DNA of 64,000 nucleotides from Axinella damicornis. Taxonomy: Eukaryota > Porifera > Demospongiae > Axinellida > Axinellidae. The stretch is taken from positions 5,044,883-5,108,882 of the forward strand of contig OZ007512.1 in the NCBI GenBank assembly GCA_963931865.1, written 5' to 3'. How positions within the stretch are numbered: the stretch's first letter is position 1; every line of letters begins with the position of its first letter. The notes under the pieces are model-generated. The model made no database searches. It saw nothing but the letters and a program-made list of their open reading frames with translations, and was not told the origin of the DNA. This document shows positions 1 to 11,500 of this stretch, piece by piece. Made by a program: the position numbers and the translations under genes.

Positions 1-1039
1 TTGTTGACCCTGATCAGTACATTGGCATCAAATGCAATAACAAGTGACTGTCACTGCACTCTGCACTCTGGGTTGGTGCACAGCTGCAGCACTGGATCCA
101 GCAAGTGGTTAACTCATTACCTACTGCTGCCAACAGCTTAAAGAAGCAGAAGAACATGTACAAAGTATTAACGCCTAATATTAAACCCCCTATATAAATT
201 CTTATGGGCTTATGGGTATCCTCCGGGCTCATTTGGCTGCTACGGGGTGCAATGGGTTAATTGGTGACGAATTGCAGCTCTTTGAGATGCTCACAGGCAG
301 CCAGTCACCATTTGTTACCAAGTCCAAGTCAAGAAGGCTCTTGCCACTTGAAGCTCCAATGCGCGCTACAGCACAAATCCTTAAGCTCTTCGTCCCAGGA
401 TCTATGCTCTAGGCTCCTGGCTGATGCACGCACACTGCACTGTGAACCCCTTGGATTGCTACTAATGAAGTTGCTGTTTACTGCTTTCCCTCACTGGCCC
501 CCACTAGTGCTGCAGATGTTCAGTGGAGTAGTCATGGATACCCAGAGTGTAGTAGAGCATTCACTCCGCATGGTACGATATTCATGTGTTATTCACCTAA
601 TCAGGCTACAGTGATCACATGCTGAGGTGTCATGTTTTGAATAATGGTCAGGACCAAACCTTTTGATTTGTGGAGCTAACCTCATCAACTGAATCCTTAC
701 TACAGTCAGACTGTGTTGTGGGCGTGGTGGTGAATGTGTCACACAAGCCTGGGAGAGCCAACCTAATTTAGGACCCACCCCTTTTTCGTTAGCATGTAAA
801 GTTCACCGCCCACAGGCATTCTTTTGTGAGAGTACGGTATATGTTATCTGGAACACAGGAAGTATTTGCCACTGTCCTAGACGGATGGTCTGATAGTAAT
901 ACCTGCCTCCTCTCCTCTCTGCCAGCTCAGTACACACTGTCATTGTATGTGTTACAGCACATAATGTGGTTATGTATGAAAGGTGTTACAGGACATTATA
1001 GTTTCATTTCACACCGTTCCCCCTCCCTCTCCACTTCAG
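1..1039. other. No supportable gene; probable intron or upstream region
   Basis: No convincing domain was found in this stretch. The frame of the first death-domain exon stays open leftwards to about 826. The last 40 bases before 1040 are a pyrimidine tract ending in CAG, so they read better as an intron end than as coding sequence. An upstream exon must exist, because the 1040 exon starts one base into a codon. I cannot place it. Confidence 0.4.
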
Positions 1040-1345
1040 CCCCACCCCTTACAGTGGACAATGTCCTGACTGCTGTGCAGGGAGAGCAATGGAGGACACT
1101 GGGGAAGATGTTTCTCCCTGATGACTATGATGACGATGCCGATGAGTTGTTTTATCCTAAATTAGACAAGATTGCACAACAACACCAATCCAATGATGAC
1201 CGACTTCACGCAGTTGTCAACACATGGGTACTGGGTGAGGGGGTGGATAGGGAACCATCATGGAGGTGCCTCATTTGGGAATTAGATCATCACAATATGG
1301 CCGGTGTTGCTGACACCATCCGACATTATGCTGAACATGTCCTAG
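1040..1345 (+). CDS. Death-domain exon 1 of a tandem death-domain gene
   Basis: An internal exon of 306 bp (102 codons) lies between a pyrimidine-rich CAG acceptor ending at 1039 and a GTAAGT donor at 1346. Both flanking introns are phase 1. The translation starts PPLTVDNVLTAV and carries the alternating helices of the death-domain superfamily, with a W in 'EQWRTLGKM', 'DKIAQQHQSNDDRLHAVVNTW' split by short loops, and 'PSWRCLIWEL' before the last helix. A D/E-rich insertion (DDYDDDADE) sits after helix 2. Death domains make homotypic contacts in cytosolic signalling. Two related exons follow at 4913 and 6030 on the same strand in the same phase, so I read them as one multi-death-domain gene. 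The joining of the three is inferred. Confidence 0.65.
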
Positions 1346-1652
1346 GTAAGTCATGTGACTCCATCAGTGTATCCACATTCTTGTACAATGTTATTATATA
1401 AGTCCTTCCTGACATGGTGTCGACATTCCTGCAAGCATGCCCCTTGTCAAATGTGCACTACCACACATATGGAGATGATCGTAAGGATGTACTCCCATTT
1501 GATCTACTCTCGTTTCATCTACTCCCAGTGTGTCTACTACTACTTTATTGACCTAACGCCAGTACTGACAGAAATACCTCCTCATCATTTTAGTATCAGT
1601 AAATCACTGTACATAATATACAATGCACTTGCTAGTACCAGGAACCCATAAT

Positions 1653-1734
1653 GAGAAGGAGGGTCCAACTACGGTTGCTGCGGTTTGAAGGGACACATTC
1701 TGTGGCTATAATGCTAAGTTGGACCCTCCTTCTC
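1653..1734. repeat. 82-bp foldback with perfect 18-bp arms
   Basis: The arm at 1653-1670 (GAGAAGGAGGGTCCAACT) is the exact reverse complement of 1717-1734, around a 46-base centre. It has the form of a very short MITE or a strong hairpin. I could not define a target-site duplication. Confidence 0.75.
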
Positions 1735-2667
1735 GTGAGTCGTCCCAGTCATACTTCTCTACAATCCAATTTTTCCAGCCACCAGTTGAGTTTGTTGTGC
1801 CATCCTTCCACACGGTTGTTTGTGAGGGGGCCCTCAACTTTGAGGGAACTCTGAATGTTGAGTGAATATCACTTGTTGAGCCATAGACTTCTTATTAGAA
1901 TGATTGGTATGTCTGACACAACTATACTTTGGCATGAATATTTCATGCTCAGAATCAAATTTTGACGAGCTGAATGGAACACAACTTGAAAGGAATAGGA
2001 TGAGACTTGTTGGGACAGTAAAACTTTCCAAATCCACACTTCGTAAACAATGTCATGCAGGTTGGTGGAGGGCCTCACCAATTCTATACACAAACAAGAG
2101 TGCCCATGCATTGAGCTATCCTACCATGAAATCGAGGTCTGGTTTTGTTCAATAATCTAGACAGAGAACGCTTTCAACATTCATCCAGCTTTTTCAGCCA
2201 CTTGAGTGGATCTCTGGTCTGTGAATTGACGAAAGTAAGCCTTTAAAAATGCATTTACCTCTCAAAATGCAGCTGTTTTTGTGTAATAAACAAACCGACA
2301 GACCCCTAGCTGCTGTGCATACGCACACGGAGTAACAAGATAGGCATGTGCATGTGTAGTAGTCTAATCCCCAGACTATAGTACATGCATGTAATCTGGG
2401 AAGGAGACCAGATCAGGTCTAAACTGGTGCAGCCATGAGCATACGGCCCGTACCACTTCCTATGGCCCTGCTGTTAATGCACAAGGCAGTATTTATGTTT
2501 GTAGGGTTTGTATGTGTACCCTCCGCCATTGCGATACTGCCTCAGTATACGTACTACGTACAGCACGTGTGTATTTCCATGATTATCTCACGTTGCGTGG
2601 GCGGATCACACGTGCCGCGGTAGTCACTGTATACGCGCTACAGTACAGCAACAGGGGCGATGTATTT

Positions 2668-2739
2668 CCCTTTGATGTTTGATACATGCCCTGGACCAGG
2701 GCATTGTATATCCCTTTGATGTTTGATACATGCCCTGGG
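2668..2739. repeat. Short tandem direct repeat with a central palindrome
   Basis: A unit reading CCCTTTGATGTTTGATACAT followed by GCCCTGG occurs twice, at about 2668 and 2711. The junction CCCTGGACCAGGGCAT is itself palindromic. The copies are identical across the shared part. Confidence 0.7.
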
Positions 2740-2880
2740 AAGCCCCACTGTTCACGGTTTGTTCAACCGCTTGGTCGTAGCATTGTGAACGTCAAAAGTC
2801 ACTGTATTTCACACAGATCAGGGGAGGATGTGTCTGTAGTCTATATCAACAGTTGAGAAGTAGCAAGGTATTCGCGCGTA

Positions 2881-3042
2881 AGCGCTATGGGTCTATGCGA
2901 TAGATGGACGGTCGGCACAGAGCTTTCGGCTACTAGCGCTATGGGTCTATGCGATAGATGGACGGTCGGCACAGAGCTTTCGGCTACTAGCGCTATGGGT
3001 CTATGCGATAGATGGACGGTCGGCACAGAGCTTTCGGCTACT
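2881..3042. repeat. Three identical 54-bp tandem units
   Basis: The unit begins AGCGCTATGGGTCTATGCGA. It occurs at 2881-2934, 2935-2988 and 2989-3042 with no difference seen. The length is a multiple of three, so open frames appear on both strands. These are probably shadows of the repeat, not a protein. Confidence 0.9.
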
Positions 3043-3579
3043 ATCGCTTTGCTTCATGCTGTAAGCACACTCTCGCGCGGCCAGAACCAACCACGGAGAC
3101 CAGAAACTAACGGAGTTAGATCCTTACAGCTCACCTCAAGTTCAGTCATTTTGTCTTCAGTCCCTTTGCATTTACGGGAGCACTAGGCTTCTCTCTTCGC
3201 TTTCCTTCTACGTTTAAACCGCTTTCACTAACATCGAAGACGGCCCTTCTTCGTAATTCCAACGTGGGAGTCGTCCTGTTTTCGAAATCACTCGCTGTCA
3301 CGCCATCCGTCACTGAATATAGGCCCAATACTCCTCGAGAATCGCGCGAACAACTAGCTACTTGCTTCTCAACGACGACATCAACTACTATACAGCCAGC
3401 TAGCTAGCTAATCTATGCTAACACACACTGAACTGAAGCCAGACTAAACCGTGCTGCAGTGTGACGCACAGTTACCATGGAGACTCCGTAGCAACCGTGC
3501 TGCAGTATGACGTAGCCACAGTAATCAACGTGAGATATAGCCAGTTAGATCACGCCTAGTCGGGATGTATCCGGTTTAT

Positions 3580-3622
3580 AGTCACTCGCACTCGGGCGCT
3601 TCGCGCCCTCGTGCTCGTGACT
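3580..3622. repeat. Imperfect GC-rich hairpin
   Basis: Arms at 3580-3599 and 3603-3622 pair at 16 of 20 positions around a 3-base loop. The core GGGCGC-TTC-GCGCCC is perfect. A similar GCGCTTCGCGC core recurs in the TIR element at 45.3-46.0 kb. Confidence 0.65.
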
Positions 3623-3955
3623 GTGACTGAGAAGAGCACTTATTTACCGCAGACATCGAACTCCAGCCTTTTGCTGAAGCATATAAAACAGAAAATAATA
3701 TTCCTCTATCATCCACGACTGTGTGAAGAGCATTTTGCTGGAGCTCATTAAATATGCACGTGACCTTTGACCTCTACCGACTCGAGGAAAGACACGAAAG
3801 CAGGCTATGCAAGCAACTTTAGTGAATAAATAAGTATGCTTAGCTTCTGTCCTACACTGAAAAACAGATTTTTGGGTGAGTCCAGTCCAGTCCAGTGAAT
3901 AAAGACGCCCTGCGCGTACGGTGCAAGTGATGATAGCGCGCGGCCCGCAATTTAC

Positions 3956-4003
3956 TTCCGTTCCGCGTTCCGTTCCGCGTTCCGTTCCGCGTTCCGCGTT
4001 CCG
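3956..4003. repeat. TTCCG/TTCCGCG minisatellite
   Basis: Tandem TTCCG and TTCCGCG words alternate over about 48 bp. On the opposite strand they encode an artificial Gly-Thr-Glu-Arg repeat. No function is evident. Confidence 0.8.
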
Positions 4004-4912
4004 GCTTTCACAGTTACCCGTTACCGTACTTTTCCGGTTCATTGTCCAAATGTAATTTACACATGCGCAGTAAACCCACATTAACTCTTTAGGGCCTAAA
4101 TTTATTTCTCTATGTCATTTTCAGTCTATAGAACACTTAAACATACCCTAATTTCTGTTCCCTGGCGTTGCTGGGCTCGAAACTGCTCACACAGGTAATT
4201 TCAGCTACACTAAGCATATACGTGACTTAACCACACCCACCAACTAACGAACTTGCAATCAAGCCTCCCGAGAAGTGGCCAACCTGCCGTAGCTAAAAAA
4301 CTGACCATGAACACTGGAAATGGAGGGCCTACAAGGCAAGACAGCTACTTTCTAAGTCCATTTATGCTTAAAACCCGAAAAATGGCCTACCCGGCTCCAA
4401 CCAAGGGCCGTTCAAAGCTGAGCCCAAACGCGGCCATGCTGTTTGCACCCTTCGGGTGCACCCACCCACCTCCCCCTGCCCCGCCCTCTCTGCTGGCGCA
4501 GAGCCTATCTCTCAAGGACATTGCCGGATGTGACATCATGAAGCTGAAAGTCTCACGTTGCAGATATATGCAACGTTAGGTCTTAAAGGGTTAACTTTGA
4601 CACACAACTACAAATCACGTTGCAACAAGGGCTCCCCCGTACTCGACGGATCTCCGGTGCACGGGTGGAGAGTTATGTGGTTATCGCTCGTTCAGCAACG
4701 GACCAGGAAAGGAAAAGAAAACATAACTAAGTGCGCATGCCCGACTAATCCAATTCCATTCTGTGACAACGAACCGGAAAAGTACGGTATCAGATGCTTC
4801 CAGGTTTTTCTGCTGACTTAGCATGGAGTTGATTAACTTGATGGTGACCACAACATTGTTTATTTGCTGTTCTCCTCACTGTCCTCCCCTTCTGCTTGTG
4901 TCTCTCCCTCAG

Positions 4913-5191
4913 ACCCCACCCTCACTGTGGAGAATGTGGCGGAGGTGATGGGGGAGGTGGGAGACTGGGTGAGGGTGGCCCGAGGTGATTTCACTTTAGG
5001 ACTTGAAATCCCAGGCTCCAAGCTACAGGAAATCCAGCAGCAGTCATTCTCAGAGAAGGAGAAGAGCCGTGCTGTGGGAGGGTACTGGGTCAACACTCAC
5101 CCAGTACCCTCCTGGGAGATGCTGGCTCAAGTACTGTACAAGGAGGGAGAGGAGAGAGCAGCAGCAATGGCAAAACGATACTTGCCAAACG
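4913..5191 (+). CDS. Death-domain exon 2 of a tandem death-domain gene
   Basis: This exon of 279 bp (93 codons) lies between a TCTCTCCCTCAG acceptor and a GTATGT donor at 5192, with phase-1 boundaries on both sides. The translation runs PTLTVENVAEVMGEVGDW and LGLEIPGSKLQEIQQQ, then a segment with WVNTHPVPSWEMLAQVL and a closing helix EERAAAMAKRYL. This is a clean six-helix death-domain pattern: a surface-charged helix 1-2, 'LEIPGSKLQEI' at helix 3, and the conserved W-x-L-x-x-x-L near helix 5. Its opening 'DPTLTVENV' matches the exons at 1040 and 6030, which supports a common origin by exon duplication. Adaptor or receptor role is not shown. Confidence 0.72.
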
Positions 5192-5794
5192 GTATGTGCG
5201 TTTCTTGACTTCCTGTGATCGGACTTGTGTTGTGCGGTGTGCACACTAATAGAGGGTCTACTCACTGGCTTACTTGTGTATACTCCATGCATGGCTAGTA
5301 TAATGTACCTATGGTTGCCATGCAAGAGGCATGATTTACTACAACACACTTGTAAAGTACTCACAGTGGGAAGTAACTGAAGATACAGACGTACGGTACA
5401 TTCATGTCCCATTACAGTCAGTTTCCACAGAATTCCCGTAATACATGATTGCTTTGCATTACCCAGCCTTTTTGTTTTCCCTGTGTGCGGATTCATCATT
5501 ATAGTGCTATACGGATACTTGGTCGGACTGTCATCAGCAGAATTGTGCATTACTGACTGAAGAGGACTACCAAAGAGTAGTCGCAATTTCAGAATTGAAG
5601 TTCTCTACTGGTGACAGTCTGTCCAAGTATTGATAGTATAGTTTGTTAGCACACCAGTACCATGACCCTCTCCAAGTACATTATTATAGTGCACTGCACT
5701 AATACAAGGAACATACTCAATGCAATAGTGTGTTGTCCGACGTTGGGCCAGATTCAAAGTCACCAATAATTACTGTACCTCCACCTACCACCTA

Positions 5795-5838
5795 TAGCCT
5801 CGTTCCCAGGCTCTGGAGAGAGCCTGGGACCGAGGCTA
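5795..5838. mobile_element. Minimal copy of the TAGCCTCGTTCCCAGGC MITE family
   Basis: The copy is 44 bp and consists almost only of the two inverted ends (TAGCCTCGTTCCCAGGCT / AGCCTGGGACCGAGGCTA). A flanking direct repeat CCTACCACCT lies on both sides, offset by one base on the left. It lies in the intron between death-domain exons 2 and 3. Confidence 0.75.
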
Positions 5839-6029
5839 CCTACCACCTGCCCAATTGGTCACTGTACGTATACCCATGCATTGTGTCTGCTTGTGTTTGA
5901 ATTCTGCATATGAACCCGACTCTTCCTGGATGGACTTTGTTTATAAAACAGGAAGGCCATGACTGGTCTTTGTTGAATAATTACAACACATTCATTATAT
6001 CTCCCCCATGTTGTCTCCCCACCCAGCAG

Positions 6030-6343
6030 ACCCCACCCTCACCACTGACAACCTCATGGAGGTGGTGAAGGAGGTAGAGCACCGCTGGTGGCACCTAGAT
6101 TTCGGGCTTGGTGTGTTGTCCTCTAAGAGGGAGGAGATCAGAAGCCTCTACCAGAGTGATCATCACAGAATGGAGGCCATGGTAGACTACTACGTCAGAC
6201 ACCACCCCACTCCCTCTTGGAGGGATGTAACTAGAATTCTACAGTCAGCAAGCCTCTACAAGCAGGCAGATGAGGCTGCCAAATATGTCAAAGGTGCAGA
6301 TGTGAATAATGTGCGTGTTGATACTGATGAATCAAGTAGTTGA
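6030..6343 (+). CDS. Death-domain exon 3, possibly terminal
   Basis: The exon starts after a CAG acceptor at 6029 and continues the phase-1 pattern. The translation opens DPTLTTDNLMEVVKEV and carries WHLDFGLGVLSSKREEI, then HHPTPSWRDVTRIL and KQADEAAKYVKG, again a death domain. If no further splice is used, the protein ends at the stop at 6341-6343 after a 16-residue acidic tail. A weak alternative donor (AAAG|GTGCAG at 6293/6294) would give a phase-1 exon of 264 bp leading to another exon. The three exons share an opening and a phase, and I take them as tandem duplicates. Confidence 0.65.
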
Positions 6344-7312
6344 TGGCCAACTATTGGCACTTGATTTTAATATCAAAGTAATCCGGGCTAATTTGATCAT
6401 GACAGTAAAGATGCTAAGAATTCTGAACACACGTCTCAGGTAAAACATTTATAGCCAGATTATTTTTTCTTCACACATCCTAATGTAACAGCTCCCTTCA
6501 GCAATCCCACCATATTCTTCACCTTTCTGTTTAGCGAGCTTCTCTCCTAAGCAGTTCTTTCCCATGATGTCATACTCACTAAGTGGTAATTACAAGCTGT
6601 AAACTATTCTTGTTGGGCTTAAGCACTAATTACCTGTGAATAACAGATAGTGTACGAATGCCTGTAGACTAGTCCACTAGTAATGGTAGGAGTGTTGATC
6701 TGGTAATCAGACCCAATGTGTGATGGATTTACTTTTGGTGACACTTCGCAGAATAAGCTAGCCGCCTACCGTACAAAGCAGCCTGGGTCGTATGGGAACG
6801 GTATAGTATGAGTGCACATATCCACGAGGTGAGAGGAAGACCTGAGGCATCATTAGTTTGCCCTACCTGTTGCACTAACCACCAGCAGTACGGTTGCCAT
6901 TTGAACTGATTCAGAGTATCGGTAATAATGGTACCCGTGATAAGTTATTTGAGCATGAGGTGTCTTTACATGCTAGGATGTCTGCCTGTGTTACTCTGTT
7001 GCTGGAGCTGTTGGTCAGCTCCGTGCTTCACTGTCGAACCTAAGCTTTCCCTGGATTGATTTGTGCCTCGTTGAGCTTTGGGTAAAGCTTGGAATTTGAA
7101 CCCATGCAGCCAGTTTTGCTGCTGCGAGCGGTGATTCAGTTAGCTAGTGGTATTCTGATGCGTCGTCGACCGGTGTATTATGTGTGAATAGTACAATCAT
7201 GCGTACTACTGTACGTTGTGTGGGCATGTGTCTGTGTGTGTTCATAGTATACACATAACATTGTGTGTGTGATTGTGCAGTTGTGTGTGTGCAGTGGTGT
7301 CTTGTATGTACG

Positions 7313-7318
7313 TATGTG

Positions 7319-7350
<32 letters not shown>

Positions 7351-7378
7351 CGTGTGAGTGCATGTGTGTGTGTGTGTT
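7313..7378. repeat. GT microsatellite
   Basis: An interrupted (GT)n tract, with looser TG-rich sequence back to about 7185. The long Thr-His open frame on the opposite strand comes from this tract. Confidence 0.9.
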
Positions 7379-7487
7379 TAATATCAGACCAAGGGAAGCT
7401 AGAAACATGAGGGCTCTGACTGTAGTATCCTGAGCACTGCGGTATAGATGTAATGTGTCAATTTGGCTCTCAGCTCTCATGATGCAT

Positions 7488-7975
7488 TCCAAGCCAAGTC
7501 CTCGTTTGTTCTGTGTACATGTATTGTGTGCACATTGTGTATACCGTAGTCTCACGAAAGGGCTCGAAAGAACACCTGCACCCTCCACTGAAAGTTCAAT
7601 AAAGTTTACTCAAATGAGCACCCACCCTTGCACCAGCCTTGAGCCTCATGTGACAGACTAAACTGGAGTGCATTCGTGAAGCTTTGGGAAGCACTACGTG
7701 GCCCAATGGCTTTAATTTAATTCAGTTGGTGTTTGCAGTCTGAGCTAAATCCTCGTTTGTTCTGTGTACATGATTGTATTGTGTGCACATTGTGTATACC
7801 GTAGTCTCACGAAAGAGCACCCACCATCAATAGAACACCCACCCCCCCACTTAAGGCTCAATTTCCTGTATAGGGTCAAAGTTTACTCAAATGGAGCACC
7901 CACCCTTACCCTAGCCTTGTGCCTCATGTGACAGACAAAAATGGAGTGCATTTGCGAAGCTTCGAGAAGCGCTAC
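7488..7975. repeat. Two direct copies of a ~215-bp segment
   Basis: The segment containing CTCGTTTGTTCTGTGTACAT and GTATACCGTAGTCTCACGAA occurs from about 7488 and again from about 7750. Both copies continue through GTTTACTCAAATG and CCTCATGTGACAGAC to an AAGC..AGCGCTAC-like end. The period is about 262 bp and the copies have diverged moderately. Confidence 0.75.
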
Positions 7976-8570
7976 ACGCATCTGAGGTAACAAAACTTGC
8001 TTGCTGGAAATCTGAGTCTGTGCATCCGTGTCATATCTGTGGTGTATGTGTTGGCTTGCTCATGGAGACGAAGATACACGGGACCTCAATCGCTCACATG
8101 GGACCTCATCAAGCGCTTGATGGTACGACTTGGTGAGTAGTGCCATCCCTGAACTTGACAGTGAGCATGAAGAACAGATGACAGTGCTAGTGACTCCTGT
8201 GATGTAGATGACATGGCTCTGACACACACACGCTAGCTGCTACATAAACAATGGTGTACGCTCTTTTGGGGGTGAATGCAGAAACACTGGAAAGAGCACC
8301 CACCACCTGTTCAGTGAGCATGTAAGGTGCACCACACGAGACGGGTGCTCTTTTGTTCCATATGTGTTGTGTTAGTACACAATTACTTGAATGCATGTAA
8401 CCTGAGCTGAGTCTCTGTGTTGCATGTCCTTATGTATGTAAGTGTGTTACTGTCTAACCCTCTGTGATAGACTTAATCCATTTTTGTTGTTTCTCTGCTC
8501 CTGTTGGTTTGGTAGTGAAGTGTGTATACTGTCAGCAGCCACATATTACCATATTGAATGTAGTGCACAC

Positions 8571-11500
8571 ATGACTCTATACCACCCAGTGCAATGTATG
8601 AAGTTGGTAAATGCTTCCTATCTTGTAGCGAGGTCCAAGGAGGTATTCGATGAGGCAATGAAGGATGGATACGTGGAGGCAAGGGACATCAAAGCGCTCA
8701 TCTTTGGTGCAGCCGGCACAGGGAAAAGTCATACTGTAGCGCTGATCATGGATGAGGAGCCACCCTCTGTGCGCCGTAGCACACCGTGTGCTACACGACC
8801 TGTGAGAGCGACTAGGGCTGAGAAGAGAGATGAGCAGTGGGTTAGAGTAACGCGTGACAACTTATCGCAGACCATCGCAGACACGGCCACAATGCTTCCA
8901 TCGAAGCTTTCCCATTCCAGGAATGCTAAAACCTCTGCAGCTTCTTCCTCATCGTCCACAGCACCAGGAACCTCCCAGCCACAAACTGGTGGTCCTCACA
9001 CTACATCACACTCACCTTCCCCCAAAGAGGGTGCAAGTGCATCGTCCACGACACACGAAGAAGCATCCTCAGTCCCCACTTCGGCAGAGGAAGAACTACT
9101 TCGACGCATTGAGACATCACCACGCTGGGGAAAGAAGAGCTTTAGACCCGATCGAATCCTTCTCATTGACACTGGGGGACAGCCCCAGTTTCACGAGGTG
9201 CTCCCCATCTTCATGCGAGGCACTTCAGCCTCCATGTTCACTATCAAGCTCAGTGAGAGGCTCAGTGACCACCCACTTATCGAGTACTACGACGACAATG
9301 GCAACCTTGTGGGCACACCTTATCACTCAGCCTACACCAACCAACAAATTTTGAAACACTGCATGCGAGTGATACAGGCACAGGCATCCCAGTCTGTGGA
9401 AGGCCTCTGTCCCAACACAATCTTCATAGGGACCCACAAAGACCTCGAGAATCAGTGCCCAGAGTCAAGAGAGGAGAAAAATCTCACGATTTGCGATATA
9501 TTGCTTCCTGCAGTTCGGGAGGATGCCATCTTCTGCAGTGAAGAGTTCAAAGAGCTCATTTTCCCTTTGAATGTGAAAAACCCAGGGCCACAGGAGAAGG
9601 AGTTTGCTGCCAAGCTAAGGAGATTGATAGTCGAGAGATCACATGTCAAACCAAGGCAAATCCCTCTTCGATGGAATGCCATGGAGCTTGCACTTCAGGA
9701 GCTCATGCTGGAGCTTGGACGAGGTGTGCTTACCAAAGCTGAGTGCTTCGCTGTAGCTCAAAGATTTCATTTTGATGAAGAATCATTCGAGGAAGCTTTG
9801 GAGTATCTTCACAGCCTCAACATCCTCTTCTACTACAAGGACGTACTTCCTGAGGTCGTATTTTGTGATCCCATGGTGCTCCTTGCCAAGATAACAGAGT
9901 TAGTGGAGCACTGCCACAGGTCACCAACTGATCCGAGTCAGCTTACACCAACCGTTGGTAAGCTGCGGAAGTTTCACAATCAGGGAATCATCACGCTAGA
10001 ATTGCTTATCAAGAAGGAGTTTGCATCCCACTACGTTCCAGGTGTTTTTGGTCCAGAGCAACTGCTGAAGCTTTTCAAAAAACTCCTGATTGTATCCCAG
10101 ATCTCTGAGGAGGAATACCTGATGCCGTGTCTTCTACCGGTAGCAGACGATCTGGCTCTTCTCTCTCCTAGTGGCAGTGTTCCTTCTCTGCTGCTCTACT
10201 TCCCCAACAGTCCTTTAGTCGGAGTCTTCTGTGCTCTGGCAGCTTATCTTCTGTCCGAGGCCAAGTGGAAGCTACTCTTGAATTCTGACCTATCCCCAGT
10301 GAAAGTTGACCGAAACACCATCGAGTTCCTGGTTCCAGGAGGACTTCCTGGGAAGATTATCTTGACCGACTCCTTTTCAACCTATTTCCAGGTCAGTCTC
10401 CAGCTTCCCAGAGATGCACCGTCAGCGCTCTGTTCGAAAGTGTTTTCAAAGTGTCCTCGGATTCGAGATACCATCTTGGCGGGGTTACGTAAGGCATCCA
10501 CCACACTGAATTATAATAATTCAGTTCCACAGGACGCTTTCCTCTGCTGCGAGCATTCTGACACCACTACTCCCTCCCACGCTACCGTAGTTGAAAGCAG
10601 CCACACACTGATGACGTGCTCCAGGAATCCTGCCGAGGTTTACACCATGCTCACAGAGAAGCACCTGGTGTGGTTTGGTTCCAGTGAGACTTCAGGTGAG
10701 TAGCTCACACCACCGGTGATCATTCTATGTCGCATTGTAGGAGTAATTTATCCTGTGGCTGTGAATTGCATGATTCTTTGTGGATGCCCAAGGTGGCTAC
10801 TGGTAAAAGTTGTTTCTTCTATGATTTCCTCAGATGTAACCACCTCTACTGCAGCAACCCAGTCATCTCCCACTCCCAGTGGATCCCAAGTCATCACAGG
10901 TATACGCCTGAGTATATAAAGTATTTTGTGCTGCAATACATGCACCATAGACTGTAGACATCATGTATTGTTCCCATCTGCACATGCAGTATCAAGAGGA
11001 GCAGTGTGTACTCCACCTTCTCTCCCAACTCTGCAGACCTCCGCACTTGACCCACTTGGTAAGTGTTAAGCACAAACCACATGGTGCACTGTCATCGCAC
11101 TAACATGTATACAGGTTTCACTGTAACATAATATCTTGGAGTATCCTGTGGCTACTATTATAATAAGACTACTTCATCAAGTGCAAGATTGTGGTAATGA
11201 TAATGGTCTCCCCTGATGATTGTGATTCCTATGATTATCATTCCTCAGATGCAACTACCTCTGGTACAACAACCCAGTCACCTCCCAGCGGTGGATCCCA
11301 AATCATCATGGGTAGGCATGATCATAATAATAATAATAATTGTTAAAAAAAAAGTGTCTGATGCCAAAATACAGTATAGGCTGTGGACAACACGTTACTA
11401 TTACTCCTGGATGTATCTGTGCTATCTGTTTTTGTAGACACCAAGCCCAGGATGGCCCAGCTGATGAGGCTGAAGACCAAAGGGGTTAAAGTGGAAATTA

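Larger units (their letters stand above)
1346..4912. other. Long intron or intergenic stretch with repeats
   Basis: No exon could be supported here. The stretch holds an 82-bp foldback, a short direct repeat, an exact 54-bp triplicate, a hairpin and a TTCCG-type minisatellite, each listed separately. The region 2880-4000 is richer in CpG and in ORF shadows than its surroundings. It could contain a promoter, in which case exon 1 at 1040 would belong to a different gene from exons 2 and 3. Confidence 0.35.
6344..8570. other. Intergenic region; left part of the inverted duplication
   Basis: No gene was supported. Bases 6808-6935 match the reverse complement of about 57527-57640. Bases from about 8420 onward match the reverse complement of 57240-57430 upstream of the second Roc-COR gene. 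Between these lie a GT microsatellite (about 7313-7378), a direct duplication at 7488-7975 and a pair of GAGCACCC hairpin motifs at 8260-8353. In arm B the two matching blocks are only about 100 bp apart, so roughly 1.4 kb was gained here or lost there. Confidence 0.55.

Noticed and set aside
5050..5586. 178-aa minus-strand frame
   Set aside because: Overlaps the well-supported death-domain exon on the plus strand and shows no domain of its own.
7178..7588. 136-aa His/Thr-rich open frame on the minus strand
   Set aside because: It is a translation of the (GT)n microsatellite and has no independent support.
8594..8640. A 23-base intron at the 5' end of Roc-COR copy A (GTAAAT...TTGTAG)
   Set aside because: Too short for splicing. 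Comparison with copy B shows small compensating indels instead.
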